In this document: positions 21,151 through 30,710 of the stretch, one piece after another
Numbering within the stretch: position 1 is the stretch's first letter
How the letters are laid out: each line of letters begins with the position of its first letter
Source: an uncultured Bacilli bacterium
GTDB taxonomy: Bacteria > Bacillota_I > Bacilli_A > RF39 > UBA660
Length of the DNA: 36,709 nt
NCBI GenBank assembly: GCA_947632595.1
Contig: CANRPY010000013.1
Coordinates: 1 to 36,709, forward strand
Direction: 5' to 3'
Translations under genes and position numbers: made by a program
Notes under the pieces: model-generated
The model's input: only the letters and a program-made list of their open reading frames with translations
Databases searched by the model: none
Told to the model about the DNA's origin: nothing

Positions 21151-21849
21151 GTGGATTTAATTAGAATCAAAAATGTAGAAAAAAAATACAAAAATGGAGT
21201 AACAGCCATCTATGACTTAAACTTAGCAATAGAAAAAGGATCCTTTGTATTCGTAATCGGAGGTTCTGGAAGTGGAAAATCAACATTAATTAAGATGCTG
21301 TACCGCGAAGAAAAACCAACCAAAGGACAAGTTATTGTAGGTGGATTAGATGTTGCAAAACTAAAAGATAGAAAAGTATACAAACTAAGAAGAAAATTAG
21401 GAATTGTATTTCAAGATTATAGATTATTACCAAAATTAACCGTATTTGAAAATGTAGCCTTTGCATTAGAGTGCCTAGGAGAAAAGAAAAATGAAATTAG
21501 ACAAAAAGTCTTAAAAGCATTAGAAGATGTAGGCTTAAAAAACAAAGTACATAGCTATCCTGATCAATTATCTGGTGGAGAACAACAAAGAGTAGCTATC
21601 GCAAGAGCAATAGTAAATGATCCAAAATTATTATTATGTGATGAGCCAACAGGAAACCTTGATCCAGAAAGAAGTATGGAAATTATGCAAGTACTAGAGG
21701 ACATTAATAAAAATAGAGGAACAACAATTATTATGGCAACTCATGATAAGGAAATTGTAAATAAAATGAAGAAACAAGTTATTACTTTAAAAGATGGTCA
21801 CCTAGTAAATGTTAAGAAGAAAGGAAAGTACGAAGATGAAGCTATTTAG
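21151..21849 (+). CDS. ftsE: Cell division ATP-binding protein FtsE
   Basis: This 232-residue ABC ATPase has Walker A GGSGSGKS (37-44), a Q-loop at VFQDYRLLPKLTV, signature LSGGEQQR, Walker B LLLCDEPTG and the H-loop in MATHD. The FQDYRLL form and the adjacent ftsX identify FtsE rather than LolD or MacB. It powers the FtsEX complex that activates peptidoglycan hydrolases at division; the hydrolase is the third gene. It starts at GTG after AAGGTGGTGA and overlaps ftsX by 14 bases. Confidence 0.94.
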   Translation: MDLIRIKNVEKKYKNGVTAIYDLNLAIEKGSFVFVIGGSGSGKSTLIKMLYREEKPTKGQVIVGGLDVAKLKDRKVYKLRRKLGIVFQDYRLLPKLTVFENVAFALECLGEKKNEIRQKVLKALEDVGLKNKVHSYPDQLSGGEQQRVAIARAIVNDPKLLLCDEPTGNLDPERSMEIMQVLEDINKNRGTTIIMATHDKEIVNKMKKQVITLKDGHLVNVKKKGKYEDEAI

Positions 21850-22735
21850 AATGATCGGAAGAAGCATCCGAGATGCTTTTAAAAGCGTAATAAGAAACTT
21901 CAGTTTATCTTTAGCATCCATCTCTTGTATTACAATTACCTTAATCATAGTAGCAATAGCAATTATGGCCTCTTTAAATGTTAAAAATTTTACAACAGAA
22001 ATTGAAAAAGATATGACAATTGTTGTATTCCTAGATAGTTCAACCACCGAAGAAGAAGCAAAAGAAGTAGAAGAGAAAATAAAAAATCTAGATAATGTGA
22101 GTGAATACACATATCAAACTAAAAAAGAAGTAAAAGAAATGATGCAAGAAGAATCCGAAGTTTTCAAAGAAGTATTAGATAATTTTGATGATGAATCAAG
22201 CCCATTAAAAGATACATTCCAAGTAAAAGTAGAAGAAGTCTTATTTATCAAATCAACCGCAAAACAAATTGAGAATATGGATCATGTCTCTGTAGTAAGA
22301 TATGGAGAAGGTATGGTAGATAAGATGGTATCTGCATTTACATCAATTGAGAAAGTAACTTATGGTGTAGTAATTGCCTTAGTTCTAGTAACTCTATTCT
22401 TAATTATCAATACAATTAAATTAACAATTTCCGCAAGAAAAAAAGAAATTGGAATTATGAGATTAGTAGGAGCTAGTAACTTTACGATTAAAACACCATT
22501 CATTATAGAAGGTATGATATTAGGAATGTTTGGATCTATCATACCAATTATCATTACAACATATGGATATATGGCATTCTACAATCACTTTGATGGTTAT
22601 TTGTATTCAGAACTAATTAAATTAGTTTCACCAGAACCATTTATCTATCAAGTATCCCTAATCGTTCTAGGAGTAGGAATCTTAGTAGGTATGATTGGAA
22701 GCTCTGGCGCAGTAAGGAAGTATTTAAAAGTATAA
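21836..22735 (+). CDS. ftsX: Cell division protein FtsX
   Basis: This 299-residue protein with four membrane segments has one near residues 22-44, an extracellular domain of about 120 residues (VVFLDSSTTEEEAKEVEEKI onward), and three C-terminal segments with the conserved LTISARKKEIGIMRLVGAS block of ABC permeases. The start is the Met of MKLFRMIGRSIRDAF at 21836, preceded by AAAGGAAA; an earlier in-frame ATG lies deeper in ftsE. The extracellular domain normally contacts the coiled coil of the partner hydrolase, here encoded immediately downstream. Confidence 0.93.
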   Translation: MKLFRMIGRSIRDAFKSVIRNFSLSLASISCITITLIIVAIAIMASLNVKNFTTEIEKDMTIVVFLDSSTTEEEAKEVEEKIKNLDNVSEYTYQTKKEVKEMMQEESEVFKEVLDNFDDESSPLKDTFQVKVEEVLFIKSTAKQIENMDHVSVVRYGEGMVDKMVSAFTSIEKVTYGVVIALVLVTLFLIINTIKLTISARKKEIGIMRLVGASNFTIKTPFIIEGMILGMFGSIIPIIITTYGYMAFYNHFDGYLYSELIKLVSPEPFIYQVSLIVLGVGILVGMIGSSGAVRKYLKV

Positions 22736-23871
22736 TGAAGAAAAAAATAATAGGAATCATTATGCTTATCGTTCTACTAGGAAATATCTTTATTCCAGTA
22801 GATGCCTCTGCAACGACTCTTAGAGAATACGAAGAGTTGTTGGCAAAATATGAGAATGAATTAAATGATACAAGTAACCAAATTAGTATGAGTAAAAAAG
22901 AACTAGAAGAGATTCAAGCAAAAATAGCAGATATTGAAAAACAGATGAAAGAAGCAGAAGATGAGATACAACGACTTGAAGAAGAAATCAAGAAAAACAA
23001 CGAAGAAATAAAAAAGAAAAAAGAAGAATCCAAAGCATTAATGGAATATTACCAAATCTCTAATGGAGAAAATATTTACCTAGAATATGCTTTTGGAGCA
23101 AGTGATATTACCGATATGGTTTATCGTATGTCTATTGTAGAACAACTTACAGAATATAATAATCGTGTCATGAAAGAGTTAAAAGATTTAATTAAGAAAA
23201 ATCAAGAATCTCAAAAAGAATTAACAAAGAAGAAAGAAGATTTAAAAGTATTACAATCAGAACTAAATGAGCAAGCAAGAAAAGTAAAAGGAAATATTTC
23301 TACAATGGAAGGAACCATTCCAAATCTAAAAGAAAATGTATCAGTCTATAGAGACCAAGTAGATTACTACAAGAGAAATGGTTGTGAACCTGATGATGAG
23401 ATTGGAGTAGACTGTGTAAGAGGAAACAATGCATATGGATTTGTCTTCCCACTAAGTGGAAGTTATTGGACATCAACAGGATACTATTGGAATGGATCAT
23501 CTGGTCACAAAGGATTAGACTTTGCTCAAGGATGTGGGAATCCTGTAAAAGCAGTTGCGAATGGTAGAGTATACTATGTTGGAAATACCAAAGATATTTA
23601 TGGAGCAAATATGATTTTAATTGTACATAACTATCAAGGTAGATTAGTATTCTCACAATATACTCACCTTTCTGGATATAACGTTTATACCAACCAACAA
23701 GTAACGGCAGGACAAGTCATTGGATACGTAGGAACAACAGGATGGTCATCAGGATGCCACTTACACTTAGAGATGTCAGTAGATATGGGTTGGGATTATA
23801 ATTGGCCAGGAAACTATTGGACTTATGTTCACTATATCGTAAATCCATATAACTATATACCAAGAGGATAA
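22735..23871 (+). CDS. PcsB/EnvC-like LytM (M23) peptidoglycan hydrolase
   Basis: This 378-residue secreted protein has a signal peptide in residues 1-26 (IIGIIMLIVLLGNIFI, then VDASA), a long coiled coil (about 28-105 and 140-205), and an M23/LytM domain (about 235-378). The metal and catalytic residues are present: His258 and Asp262 in GHKGLDF, His311, and His342/His344 in CHLHLEM, so the domain should be active. EnvC is a degenerate LytM activator, and PcsB uses a CHAP domain; this is a hybrid layout seen in other Firmicutes. It starts in TAATG with ftsX and is the likely FtsEX target. Confidence 0.88.
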   Translation: MKKKIIGIIMLIVLLGNIFIPVDASATTLREYEELLAKYENELNDTSNQISMSKKELEEIQAKIADIEKQMKEAEDEIQRLEEEIKKNNEEIKKKKEESKALMEYYQISNGENIYLEYAFGASDITDMVYRMSIVEQLTEYNNRVMKELKDLIKKNQESQKELTKKKEDLKVLQSELNEQARKVKGNISTMEGTIPNLKENVSVYRDQVDYYKRNGCEPDDEIGVDCVRGNNAYGFVFPLSGSYWTSTGYYWNGSSGHKGLDFAQGCGNPVKAVANGRVYYVGNTKDIYGANMILIVHNYQGRLVFSQYTHLSGYNVYTNQQVTAGQVIGYVGTTGWSSGCHLHLEMSVDMGWDYNWPGNYWTYVHYIVNPYNYIPRG

Positions 23872-23872
23872 A

Positions 23873-23910
23873 AAAGAAGTAAAACAATGAAGTTTTACTT
23901 CTTTTTTTTT
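23873..23910. terminator. Bidirectional terminator
   Basis: AAAGAAGTAAAAC (23873-23885) and GTTTTACTTCTTT (23892-23904) form a perfect 13-bp stem with T runs on the plus side and, read in reverse, on the minus side. It overlaps the last codons of the convergent phosphodiesterase gene. Confidence 0.88.
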
Positions 23911-24848
23911 GAATAAGTTTTCTCTAAACAGTAACTAACCACATCCGGAAAATCTGTAATATAGTATAGATCATCATAATAATCCCCTGCTTGCTGAAGA
24001 ACTTGCATAATTTCTTCTGGATGGTTTAATGTCCATACTGCAACCTTTTTATTTTGACCAAAGAGTTCTTTTAAAGTATCTGCAGTTACAAGATTTTTAC
24101 GAAGCGTAATCATATCAAAAGAAGATGCTTTTGATAATTGATCTTTAGAAGATACAATTGCAGCATAAGAATATTCTGGTAAAACTTCTCTTAGTTTTTC
24201 TAAAGCATCTAAATTAGCACTTTGAAGAATAATAGCTTGAGAAAAAGAAGTACCCAGTTTTTCTTTTAAAGCAGAAAGAAAAGAATCAACATTCCCATCA
24301 AACTTTAAATCTAATAAGATTTTCTTATTTCCACAAGATTCCATCCCTTCTTCTAAAGTAGGAAGAGAGTAAGAATGAAGAGTCTGTAAAAGTCGATCAA
24401 GATAGAAAAAAGAATAACCATTTTGAATAGAATTTTTAAAATGTAAGAGTTGATTTTCTGTTGTAGGTAAAAACTTTTTCTTTTGTAAATCAGAAAGACT
24501 TTCTTCTTCAATATCATAAGGAATAAGATGAGTAGAAAGCAAATCATCTGTATGAGAAAGGACAATTTCCCCATCTCTAGTAAGTCTTGCATCCACTTCA
24601 ATATAATCAACATAAGGACTTTCTCCTGCAAGAGCAATCGCATCGATAGTATTTTCGAATTCTTTAGAAGAATACCCTCTATGAGCAACAATAGAAAAAG
24701 AATCATCTTGAAAAGAATCTGTATAATGAACAACTTGATCAGAAAACTCTTCAGCTTTATCTCGACAACTCTTAATTTTAGCGCCTCCCATAAAAATCAT
24801 ACATAAAGTGGTAGAATAAAGAATGAATTTTTTAACATTATTTCTCAT
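23895..24848 (-). CDS. Glycerophosphodiester phosphodiesterase, membrane-anchored
   Basis: This 317-residue protein begins at the Met of MRNNVKKFILYST, after GGAAGTGAT on the minus strand; the frame is open for 64 more codons upstream into the uvrB promoter, but without support. An N-terminal hydrophobic stretch (8-22) suggests an exported, possibly anchored enzyme. The GDPD active site is complete: His56-Arg57 (AHRG), Glu65-Asn66-Thr (ENT), Glu84 and Asp86 (IEVD), His99. Such enzymes release glycerol 3-phosphate from lipid head groups or teichoic acid. The C-terminus (EKTYSKKKK) lies in the terminator stem. Confidence 0.88.
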   Translation of the reverse strand: MRNNVKKFILYSTTLCMIFMGGAKIKSCRDKAEEFSDQVVHYTDSFQDDSFSIVAHRGYSSKEFENTIDAIALAGESPYVDYIEVDARLTRDGEIVLSHTDDLLSTHLIPYDIEEESLSDLQKKKFLPTTENQLLHFKNSIQNGYSFFYLDRLLQTLHSYSLPTLEEGMESCGNKKILLDLKFDGNVDSFLSALKEKLGTSFSQAIILQSANLDALEKLREVLPEYSYAAIVSSKDQLSKASSFDMITLRKNLVTADTLKELFGQNKKVAVWTLNHPEEIMQVLQQAGDYYDDLYYITDFPDVVSYCLEKTYSKKKK

Positions 24849-24870
24849 CTTTATCACTTCCGTGTTCCCT

Positions 24871-24879
24871 ATAATATCA
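24871..24879 (-). promoter_or_regulatory. Extended -10 promoter of the phosphodiesterase gene
   Basis: On the minus strand this reads TG-A-TATTAT, 23 bases before the start codon, with a weak TTTTCA 17 bases further upstream. Confidence 0.5.
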
Positions 24880-24933
24880 CAAAAAATGCGATTTGAAAAT
24901 GAAAAGTAAGGAGGAAAAAGGAAATCACAATCC

Positions 24934-24962
24934 TTGTATTCCCTATAAAAAAATGGTAGAAT
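24934..24962 (+). promoter_or_regulatory. Promoter of uvrB
   Basis: TTGTAT (24934-24939), a 17-base spacer ending in TG-G, and TAGAAT (24957-24962). No CGAAC-N4-GTTCG type LexA box is apparent between this element and the gene. Confidence 0.5.
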
Positions 24963-25009
24963 ATAGACGAAATTAGATGGTCTATCTAGAAAAAGAAAAG
25001 GAGGCTTAT

Positions 25010-26959
25010 ATGTTCGAATTAGTATCAAAATATCAACCAAGTGGAGATCAACCAGAAGCTATAAAAGAACTAGTAGAAGGAATTCAAGAGGGGAAAAAAG
25101 AACAAGTACTCCTTGGAGCAACCGGTACCGGAAAAACATTTACGATTGCGAATGTCATAAAAGAGGTAAACAAACCAACCTTAGTACTTGCTCACAATAA
25201 AACACTTGCAGGACAGCTATATAGTGAATTAAAAGAATTATTTCCAAATAATAAAGTAGAATACTTTGTCTCATACTATGATTACTACCAACCAGAAGCC
25301 TATGTTCCATCAACAGATACTTATATTGAAAAAGATTCCTCAATTAATGATGAAATAGATGAACTACGTCATGCCGCAACATCAGCTTTAATTAGTAGAA
25401 GAGATGTCATCGTAGTTGCCTCTGTCTCTTGCATCTATGGTATTGGAGAAGTAGAAGAATATAAAAGCAAAATGTTAACACTATCCGTAGGAGAAAAAAT
25501 AGAAAGAAATAAAGTTCTAAATAAATTAGTGGAAATGTTATACGAAAGAAATGATATGGATTTTAAACGTGGAACTTTCCGAGTAAGGGGAGATACCTTA
25601 GAAATCATTCCTGCAAACCAAAATACCCAAGGTTATCGAATAGAATTTTTCGATGAAGAAATTGATCGTATATCAGAAATTGATACGCTAACAGGAACGA
25701 TCATCAATAATGTAAAAAATGTTTCAATCTTTCCCGCAAGTCACTTTGTCGTAAGCGATGATAAATTAAAAGAAGCCATTGTAAGAATCAAAAAAGAATT
25801 AGAAGAAAGATTACAAGAGTTAAAGGCAAATAATAAATTACTGGCAGCAGAGCGTCTAGAACAAAGAACAAATTATGATATTGAAATGTTACAAGAAACA
25901 GGATTCTGTTCCGGAATTGAAAACTATTCTGCACCAATGGCAGGACGTGCACCAGGAGAGACTCCAACAACATTAATGGATTTCTTCCCAAAAGACTACT
26001 TATTGGTAGTAGATGAATCCCATGTAACCCTTCCTCAAGTAAGGGGAATGTATAATGGAGACCGTGCTAGAAAACTAAATCTAGTAGAATATGGATTTCG
26101 TCTACCAAGTGCTCTAGATAATAGACCTTTAATGTATGATGAGTTTGAAAAGAAAATTAATCAAGCAATCTATGTATCCGCAACGCCGGGGGATTATGAA
26201 TTAGAACATACAAACAACCAATATGTAGAACAAATCATTCGTCCAACAGGACTATTAGATCCAACAATCGAAGTAAGAAAAACAGAAGGACAAATTGATG
26301 ACCTAGTAGGAGAAATAAAAGATCGTATCGAAAAAAACGAAAGAGTCTTAATCACAACACTAACGATTCGTATGGCAGAAGAATTAACCAACTATTTAAA
26401 AGAGTTAGATATCAAAGTAGCCTATCTACATAGTGAAGTAAAAACACTAGAGAGAATGCAAATCATCCACGATATTCGTATAGGAAAATATGATGTCTTA
26501 GTAGGAATCAATCTATTAAGAGAAGGTCTAGACATTCCAGAAGTATCTTTAATCGCCATCCTAGATGCCGATAAAGAAGGATTCTTAAGAAGTACACGAA
26601 GCCTAATTCAAACAGTAGGTCGTTGTGCAAGAAATGCCAATGGACATGTTATTTTATATGGAGATAAGATTACCGATTCTATGCAAGAGACCATGGAAGA
26701 AACTGCAAGACGTAGAAAAATTCAAGAAAAGTATAATGAAGAACATGGAATAACACCAAAGACAATTATCAAAGAGATTCGAGAAGTTATTTCAAATAAT
26801 GATGAAAAAGCAAGCAAGAAAGAAAAGAAAATGACAAAGAAAGAACTTGCTCTAATGATGGATCGTCTAGAACAAGAAATGAGAGAAGCTGCAAAGAACT
26901 TAGACTTCGAACGTGCTATGGAGTTACGTGATATTTTATTTGAAATGAAATCACAGTAA
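25010..26959 (+). CDS. uvrB: Excinuclease ABC subunit B
   Basis: This 649-residue helicase-like subunit of nucleotide excision repair verifies damage and loads UvrC. Walker A GATGTGKT is at 36-43. The beta-hairpin region [20 protein letters not shown], the DExx box VVDESHV, motif V/VI ([21 protein letters not shown]) and a C-terminal UVR domain ([20 protein letters not shown]) are all present. The ATG at 25010 after AAAGGAGG is chosen over one 11 codons upstream. A radical SAM gene separates it from uvrA, which has its own promoter. Confidence 0.96.
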   Translation: MFELVSKYQPSGDQPEAIKELVEGIQEGKKEQVLLGATGTGKTFTIANVIKEVNKPTLVLAHNKTLAGQLYSELKELFPNNKVEYFVSYYDYYQPEAYVPSTDTYIEKDSSINDEIDELRHAATSALISRRDVIVVASVSCIYGIGEVEEYKSKMLTLSVGEKIERNKVLNKLVEMLYERNDMDFKRGTFRVRGDTLEIIPANQNTQGYRIEFFDEEIDRISEIDTLTGTIINNVKNVSIFPASHFVVSDDKLKEAIVRIKKELEERLQELKANNKLLAAERLEQRTNYDIEMLQETGFCSGIENYSAPMAGRAPGETPTTLMDFFPKDYLLVVDESHVTLPQVRGMYNGDRARKLNLVEYGFRLPSALDNRPLMYDEFEKKINQAIYVSATPGDYELEHTNNQYVEQIIRPTGLLDPTIEVRKTEGQIDDLVGEIKDRIEKNERVLITTLTIRMAEELTNYLKELDIKVAYLHSEVKTLERMQIIHDIRIGKYDVLVGINLLREGLDIPEVSLIAILDADKEGFLRSTRSLIQTVGRCARNANGHVILYGDKITDSMQETMEETARRRKIQEKYNEEHGITPKTIIKEIREVISNNDEKASKKEKKMTKKELALMMDRLEQEMREAAKNLDFERAMELRDILFEMKSQ

Positions 26960-26968
26960 GTAGGAGAT

Positions 26969-27802
26969 ATGAAAAAGTATAAAAAAATATATATAGAAAT
27001 CACAAATCGTTGTAATCTAAATTGTTCCTTTTGTAAAAATACAACACGAGAAAAAAAGGACATGACAATAGAAGAGTTTCAAAAGGTTTTAGAACAAGTA
27101 AAAGAGTATACCAACTATATTTATCTCCATGTAAAAGGAGAACCCCTTCTTCACCCAAAGGTAATAGAGTTTATTCATCTAGCAGAAACCTACCACTTAA
27201 AAGTAAATTTAACAACAAATGGTACTCTATTTCAAAAATATGCAGAAGAATTAGGAAAGTGTAATAATCTAAATAAAATAAATTTTTCTCTTCACTCAGA
27301 AAACAAAAAAGAAAACTATTTAGAAGAAATCTTTGAAAATGTAAAAGCCCTTTCTGAAAAGACAACAGTCATCTATCGACTATGGACATTAAAAAATAAT
27401 GAGTTAGATAAAAAATCAACAGATATCGTGGATAAAATAAAATCCTATTATCTTTTATCCACACAAACAGTGGATAAAATAAAAAAAGAAAAAAATATTA
27501 AAATTTCTTCCACAATTTATGTGGATAAAGAAAATGGATTTGAGTGGCCTGAAATAACAAACCACAAAAGTTGTGGATATTGTCATGCACTAAAAACCCA
27601 GATTGCTATTTTAGTAGATGGAACCGTAGTTCCTTGTTGCTTAGATGGAGAAGGACAAATTTCTCTAGGAAATATTTTAAAAGAACCATTAGAAGAAATT
27701 ATTCAAAAAGAAAGAACACAAAAATTACAAAAATCATTTCAAGATAGAAAACCAATAGAACCATTATGCCAATCTTGTACCTATAAAGAAATTTCAAAAT
27801 AG
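26969..27802 (+). CDS. Radical SAM/SPASM domain protein
   Basis: This 277-residue enzyme has the radical SAM cluster motif C-x3-C-x2-C at Cys15, Cys19 and Cys22 (ITNRCNLNCSFC), KGEPLLHP and NLTTNGTL in the barrel, and a C-terminal SPASM-like Cys set (SCGYCHALK; VPCCLDG; PLCQSC) for auxiliary clusters. SPASM enzymes often modify peptides or activate sulfatases, but no precursor peptide or sulfatase is nearby. It lies nine bases after uvrB with GTAGGAGA before the ATG and ends in a terminator. The stretch 27427-27580 holds five DnaA-box-like 9-mers, and all three GTG valine codons of the gene are inside them. Confidence 0.86.
   Translation: MKKYKKIYIEITNRCNLNCSFCKNTTREKKDMTIEEFQKVLEQVKEYTNYIYLHVKGEPLLHPKVIEFIHLAETYHLKVNLTTNGTLFQKYAEELGKCNNLNKINFSLHSENKKENYLEEIFENVKALSEKTTVIYRLWTLKNNELDKKSTDIVDKIKSYYLLSTQTVDKIKKEKNIKISSTIYVDKENGFEWPEITNHKSCGYCHALKTQIAILVDGTVVPCCLDGEGQISLGNILKEPLEEIIQKERTQKLQKSFQDRKPIEPLCQSCTYKEISK
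27427..27580 (+). promoter_or_regulatory. Cluster of DnaA-box-like 9-mers inside the radical SAM gene
   Basis: TTATCCACA occurs exactly at 27455-27463, and its complement TGTGGATAA at 27520-27528. One-mismatch copies lie at 27427-27435 (CGTGGATAA), 27469-27477 (AGTGGATAA) and 27572-27580 (TGTGGATAT). An A-rich tract (27476-27504) separates the third and fourth boxes. Whether DnaA binds here is untested. Confidence 0.45.
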
Positions 27803-27817
27803 AAATTTCTTTTTTTC
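27787..27817 (+). terminator. Rho-independent terminator
   Basis: AGAAATTTC (27787-27795) and GAAATTTCT (27802-27810) form a perfect 9-bp stem over the end of the radical SAM gene, followed by T. Confidence 0.8.
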
Positions 27818-27859
27818 TATCGTAAAAAAAGAAAAATCATAAATAAAAAATAAGAAATG

Positions 27860-27868
27860 TGGTATAAT
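27860..27868 (+). promoter_or_regulatory. Extended -10 promoter of uvrA
   Basis: TG-G-TATAAT ends 18 bases before the uvrA start at 27887, leaving a short leader with GAAGAGGTG as ribosome binding site. Confidence 0.6.
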
Positions 27869-27886
27869 ATGCGAAGAGGTGTTACT

Positions 27887-30700
27887 ATGGATAAAATTAT
27901 TGTGAAAGGGGCCCGTGAAAATAATTTAAAAAATGTAGATATTGAACTCCCTAAAAATAAATTAATTGTAATGACAGGACTATCTGGATCTGGGAAATCT
28001 TCTCTTGCCTTTGATACGATTTATGCCGAAGGACAAAGAAGATATGTAGAGAGTTTATCTGCTTATGCAAGACAATTTTTAGGAGGAACAGAAAAACCAG
28101 ATGTAGATTCTATCGAGGGACTTTCTCCCGCAATCAGTATTGATCAAAAAACAACCAATAACAATCCTCGTTCAACAGTAGGAACGGTAACCGAAATTTA
28201 TGATTATTTAAGATTAGTATTCGCAAGATGTGGAGTACCTTACTGTCCAAATCATAATATCCCAATTACATCACAAAGTGTAGAAGAAATGACCAATAAA
28301 ATCATGGAGTATCCAGAAGGAACAAAGATGATGATTACTTCTCCTGTTGTTCATGGCGAAAAAGGAACTCATAAAGACATCTTAGAAGACTTACGAAAAG
28401 AAGGTTATGTAAGAGTTATTGTGAATGGAGAAATGGTAGACTTAAGTGAAGACATTCAATTAGAGAAAAATAAAAAAGATAATATTGCTGTAGTAATTGA
28501 TCGTTTAATATTAAAAAGGGAATCTCGTTCTAGATTATTTGAAGCACTAGAAGCAGCAACGAAATTATCTGGTGGAAAAGTAGTAATTGAAATATTAGGG
28601 GAGGAACATAAAGAAATAGTATTCTCAGAATCCTTTGCGTGCCCATATTGTGAATTTTCTCTACCGGAACTAGAACCAAGATTATTTAGTTTTAATGCCC
28701 CTTATGGAGCATGCCCTGAATGTAAGGGACTTGGTATGAAACTACAAATCGATGAAGACCTATTAATCCCAGATGATACGAAATCCATTGAAGATGGCTG
28801 CATCAAAACATTAACCGATGACCCAGAAGGAATGGATTATCAAAAACTAGAATGTTTATGCAAACACTATAAAATTAAAATGAATACTCCATGGAAAAAA
28901 TTAAAAAGAAAAGAACAAGAATATATTTTATATGGATCAGATGAAATTATTCACTTTCAGTATGCATCAAAAAGTGGAAACAAATATAATAAAAAAGAAT
29001 TTTATGAAGGAATCATTAACAATCTAGAAAGAAGATATATGGAAACTTCTTCTACATGGATTAGAGAGTGGTTAGAAAATTACATGGTAGAACATACTTG
29101 TGATGTTTGTCATGGAGCCAGACTAAAAGATGAAGTATTATCCGTAAAACTAGGAAACAAAAATATTTATGAAGTAACACAAATGTCCATAAAAGACTTA
29201 ATTCCTTTTTTCCAAAACCTAGAATTATCAGAAGAGAAAAAAGAAATTGCCAAATTAGTTTTAAAAGAAATTATTGATCGTCTAACATTCTTATCCAATG
29301 TAGGACTAGAGTACTTAACTTTAAGTAGAAATGCAGGAACCCTATCAGGAGGAGAAGCACAAAGAATTCGTCTTGCAACACAAATTGGCTCTCACTTAAC
29401 AGGCGTTTTATATGTTCTAGATGAACCAAGTATTGGTCTACATCAAAGAGATAACAATCGTCTAATCAAATCAATGTTAGATATGAGAGACTTAGGAAAC
29501 ACTCTAATTGTGGTAGAACACGATACCGATACCATGCTTGCCTGTGATTATTTAGTAGATATCGGTCCAGGAGCAGGAGATGCGGGAGGAAGAATTGTTG
29601 CGAAAGGAACTCCAGAAGAAGTGATGAAATGTGAGGAAAGTATCACAGGACAATACCTAAGTGGAAAGAAAAAAATAGAAGTTCCGAAAAAAAGAAGAAA
29701 AGGAAGTGGCAAATTCTTAAAGATAAAAGGTGCCCAAGAAAACAACTTAAAAAAGATTGATGTCGATATTCCTTTAGGAACCTTTACTTGTGTAACAGGT
29801 GTTTCTGGATCTGGAAAAAGTTCTTTAATTAATGAAATTTTATGCAAAGCAGTTTACCAAAAGATTTATAAATCAAAAGAAAAACCAGGTAAGTTTGAGA
29901 AAATATTAGGAATAGATAACCTAGATAAAATCGTAGCGATTTCTCAAAATCCAATTGGTAGAACTCCCCGTAGTAATCCAGCAACCTACACAGGAGTCTT
30001 CGATGATATTAGAGAATTATTTACAAATACCAAAGAAGCAAAGATGTATGGTTTTGAAAAAAATCGTTTCTCATTTAATGTCAAAGGAGGACGTTGTGAA
30101 GCATGCCGTGGAGATGGAGTAAAGAAAATAGAAATGCATTTCTTACCAGACGTATATGTTCCTTGTGAAGTATGTCACGGAACTCGTTATAATACCGAAA
30201 CTCTAAACATAAAATATAAAGGAAAAAATATTGCTGAAGTACTAGACATGAGAGTATCAGAAGCATTAGAATTTTTCGAAAATGTTCCAAAAATTAAAAG
30301 AAAATTACAAGTAATTTCCGATGTAGGATTAGGATATATCAAACTAGGACAAAGTGCTCCAACGCTATCAGGAGGAGAAGCAGAAAGAGTAAAATTAGCA
30401 AAAGAATTACAAAAGCAAGCAACAGGAAAAACGCTATTCGTATTAGACGAACCAACAACGGGTCTACACACAGATGATATCAGTCGTTTACTTGCAATTT
30501 TACAAAAAATAGTGGATAATAAGGATACCGTAGTAGTGATTGAACACAACTTAGATGTCATTAAAGTAGCAGATCATATTATCGATTTAGGTCCAGAAGG
30601 AGGAGACAGTGGAGGAGAAGTAGTCGCAACAGGAACTCCAGAAGAAGTCTCTAAAGTAAAAGAATCCTATACGGGTCAATTTTTAAAAAAGATATTATAG
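27887..30700 (+). CDS. uvrA: Excinuclease ABC subunit A
   Basis: This 937-residue damage-recognition ATPase of nucleotide excision repair has close to the family length. Two ABC modules are seen: Walker A GLSGSGKSS (31-39) and GVSGSGKSS, and signatures LSGGEAQRIRLA and LSGGEAERVKLA with LDEPSIGLHQRD and LDEPTTGLHTDD. Zinc-binding Cys pairs (CPYC with CPECKGLG; CEACRGDG with CEVCHG) are intact. The ATG at 27887 after AGAGGTG is preferred; an ATG ten codons earlier overlaps the promoter. It leads a tight run of genes through whiA. Confidence 0.96.
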   Translation: MDKIIVKGARENNLKNVDIELPKNKLIVMTGLSGSGKSSLAFDTIYAEGQRRYVESLSAYARQFLGGTEKPDVDSIEGLSPAISIDQKTTNNNPRSTVGTVTEIYDYLRLVFARCGVPYCPNHNIPITSQSVEEMTNKIMEYPEGTKMMITSPVVHGEKGTHKDILEDLRKEGYVRVIVNGEMVDLSEDIQLEKNKKDNIAVVIDRLILKRESRSRLFEALEAATKLSGGKVVIEILGEEHKEIVFSESFACPYCEFSLPELEPRLFSFNAPYGACPECKGLGMKLQIDEDLLIPDDTKSIEDGCIKTLTDDPEGMDYQKLECLCKHYKIKMNTPWKKLKRKEQEYILYGSDEIIHFQYASKSGNKYNKKEFYEGIINNLERRYMETSSTWIREWLENYMVEHTCDVCHGARLKDEVLSVKLGNKNIYEVTQMSIKDLIPFFQNLELSEEKKEIAKLVLKEIIDRLTFLSNVGLEYLTLSRNAGTLSGGEAQRIRLATQIGSHLTGVLYVLDEPSIGLHQRDNNRLIKSMLDMRDLGNTLIVVEHDTDTMLACDYLVDIGPGAGDAGGRIVAKGTPEEVMKCEESITGQYLSGKKKIEVPKKRRKGSGKFLKIKGAQENNLKKIDVDIPLGTFTCVTGVSGSGKSSLINEILCKAVYQKIYKSKEKPGKFEKILGIDNLDKIVAISQNPIGRTPRSNPATYTGVFDDIRELFTNTKEAKMYGFEKNRFSFNVKGGRCEACRGDGVKKIEMHFLPDVYVPCEVCHGTRYNTETLNIKYKGKNIAEVLDMRVSEALEFFENVPKIKRKLQVISDVGLGYIKLGQSAPTLSGGEAERVKLAKELQKQATGKTLFVLDEPTTGLHTDDISRLLAILQKIVDNKDTVVVIEHNLDVIKVADHIIDLGPEGGDSGGEVVATGTPEEVSKVKESYTGQFLKKIL

Positions 30701-30710
30701 AGGCGAGAAC

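Noticed and set aside
24849-25040. 64-residue N-terminal extension of the phosphodiesterase
   Set aside because: It has no ribosome binding site and crosses both promoters; the internal Met at 24848 has a good site and is followed by a signal-like segment.
27427-27580. Replication origin
   Set aside because: DnaA boxes and an A-rich tract are present, but dnaA, dnaN and a gene-free spacer are not, and the cluster lies inside an intact coding gene. A titration or regulatory site is the most that can be argued.
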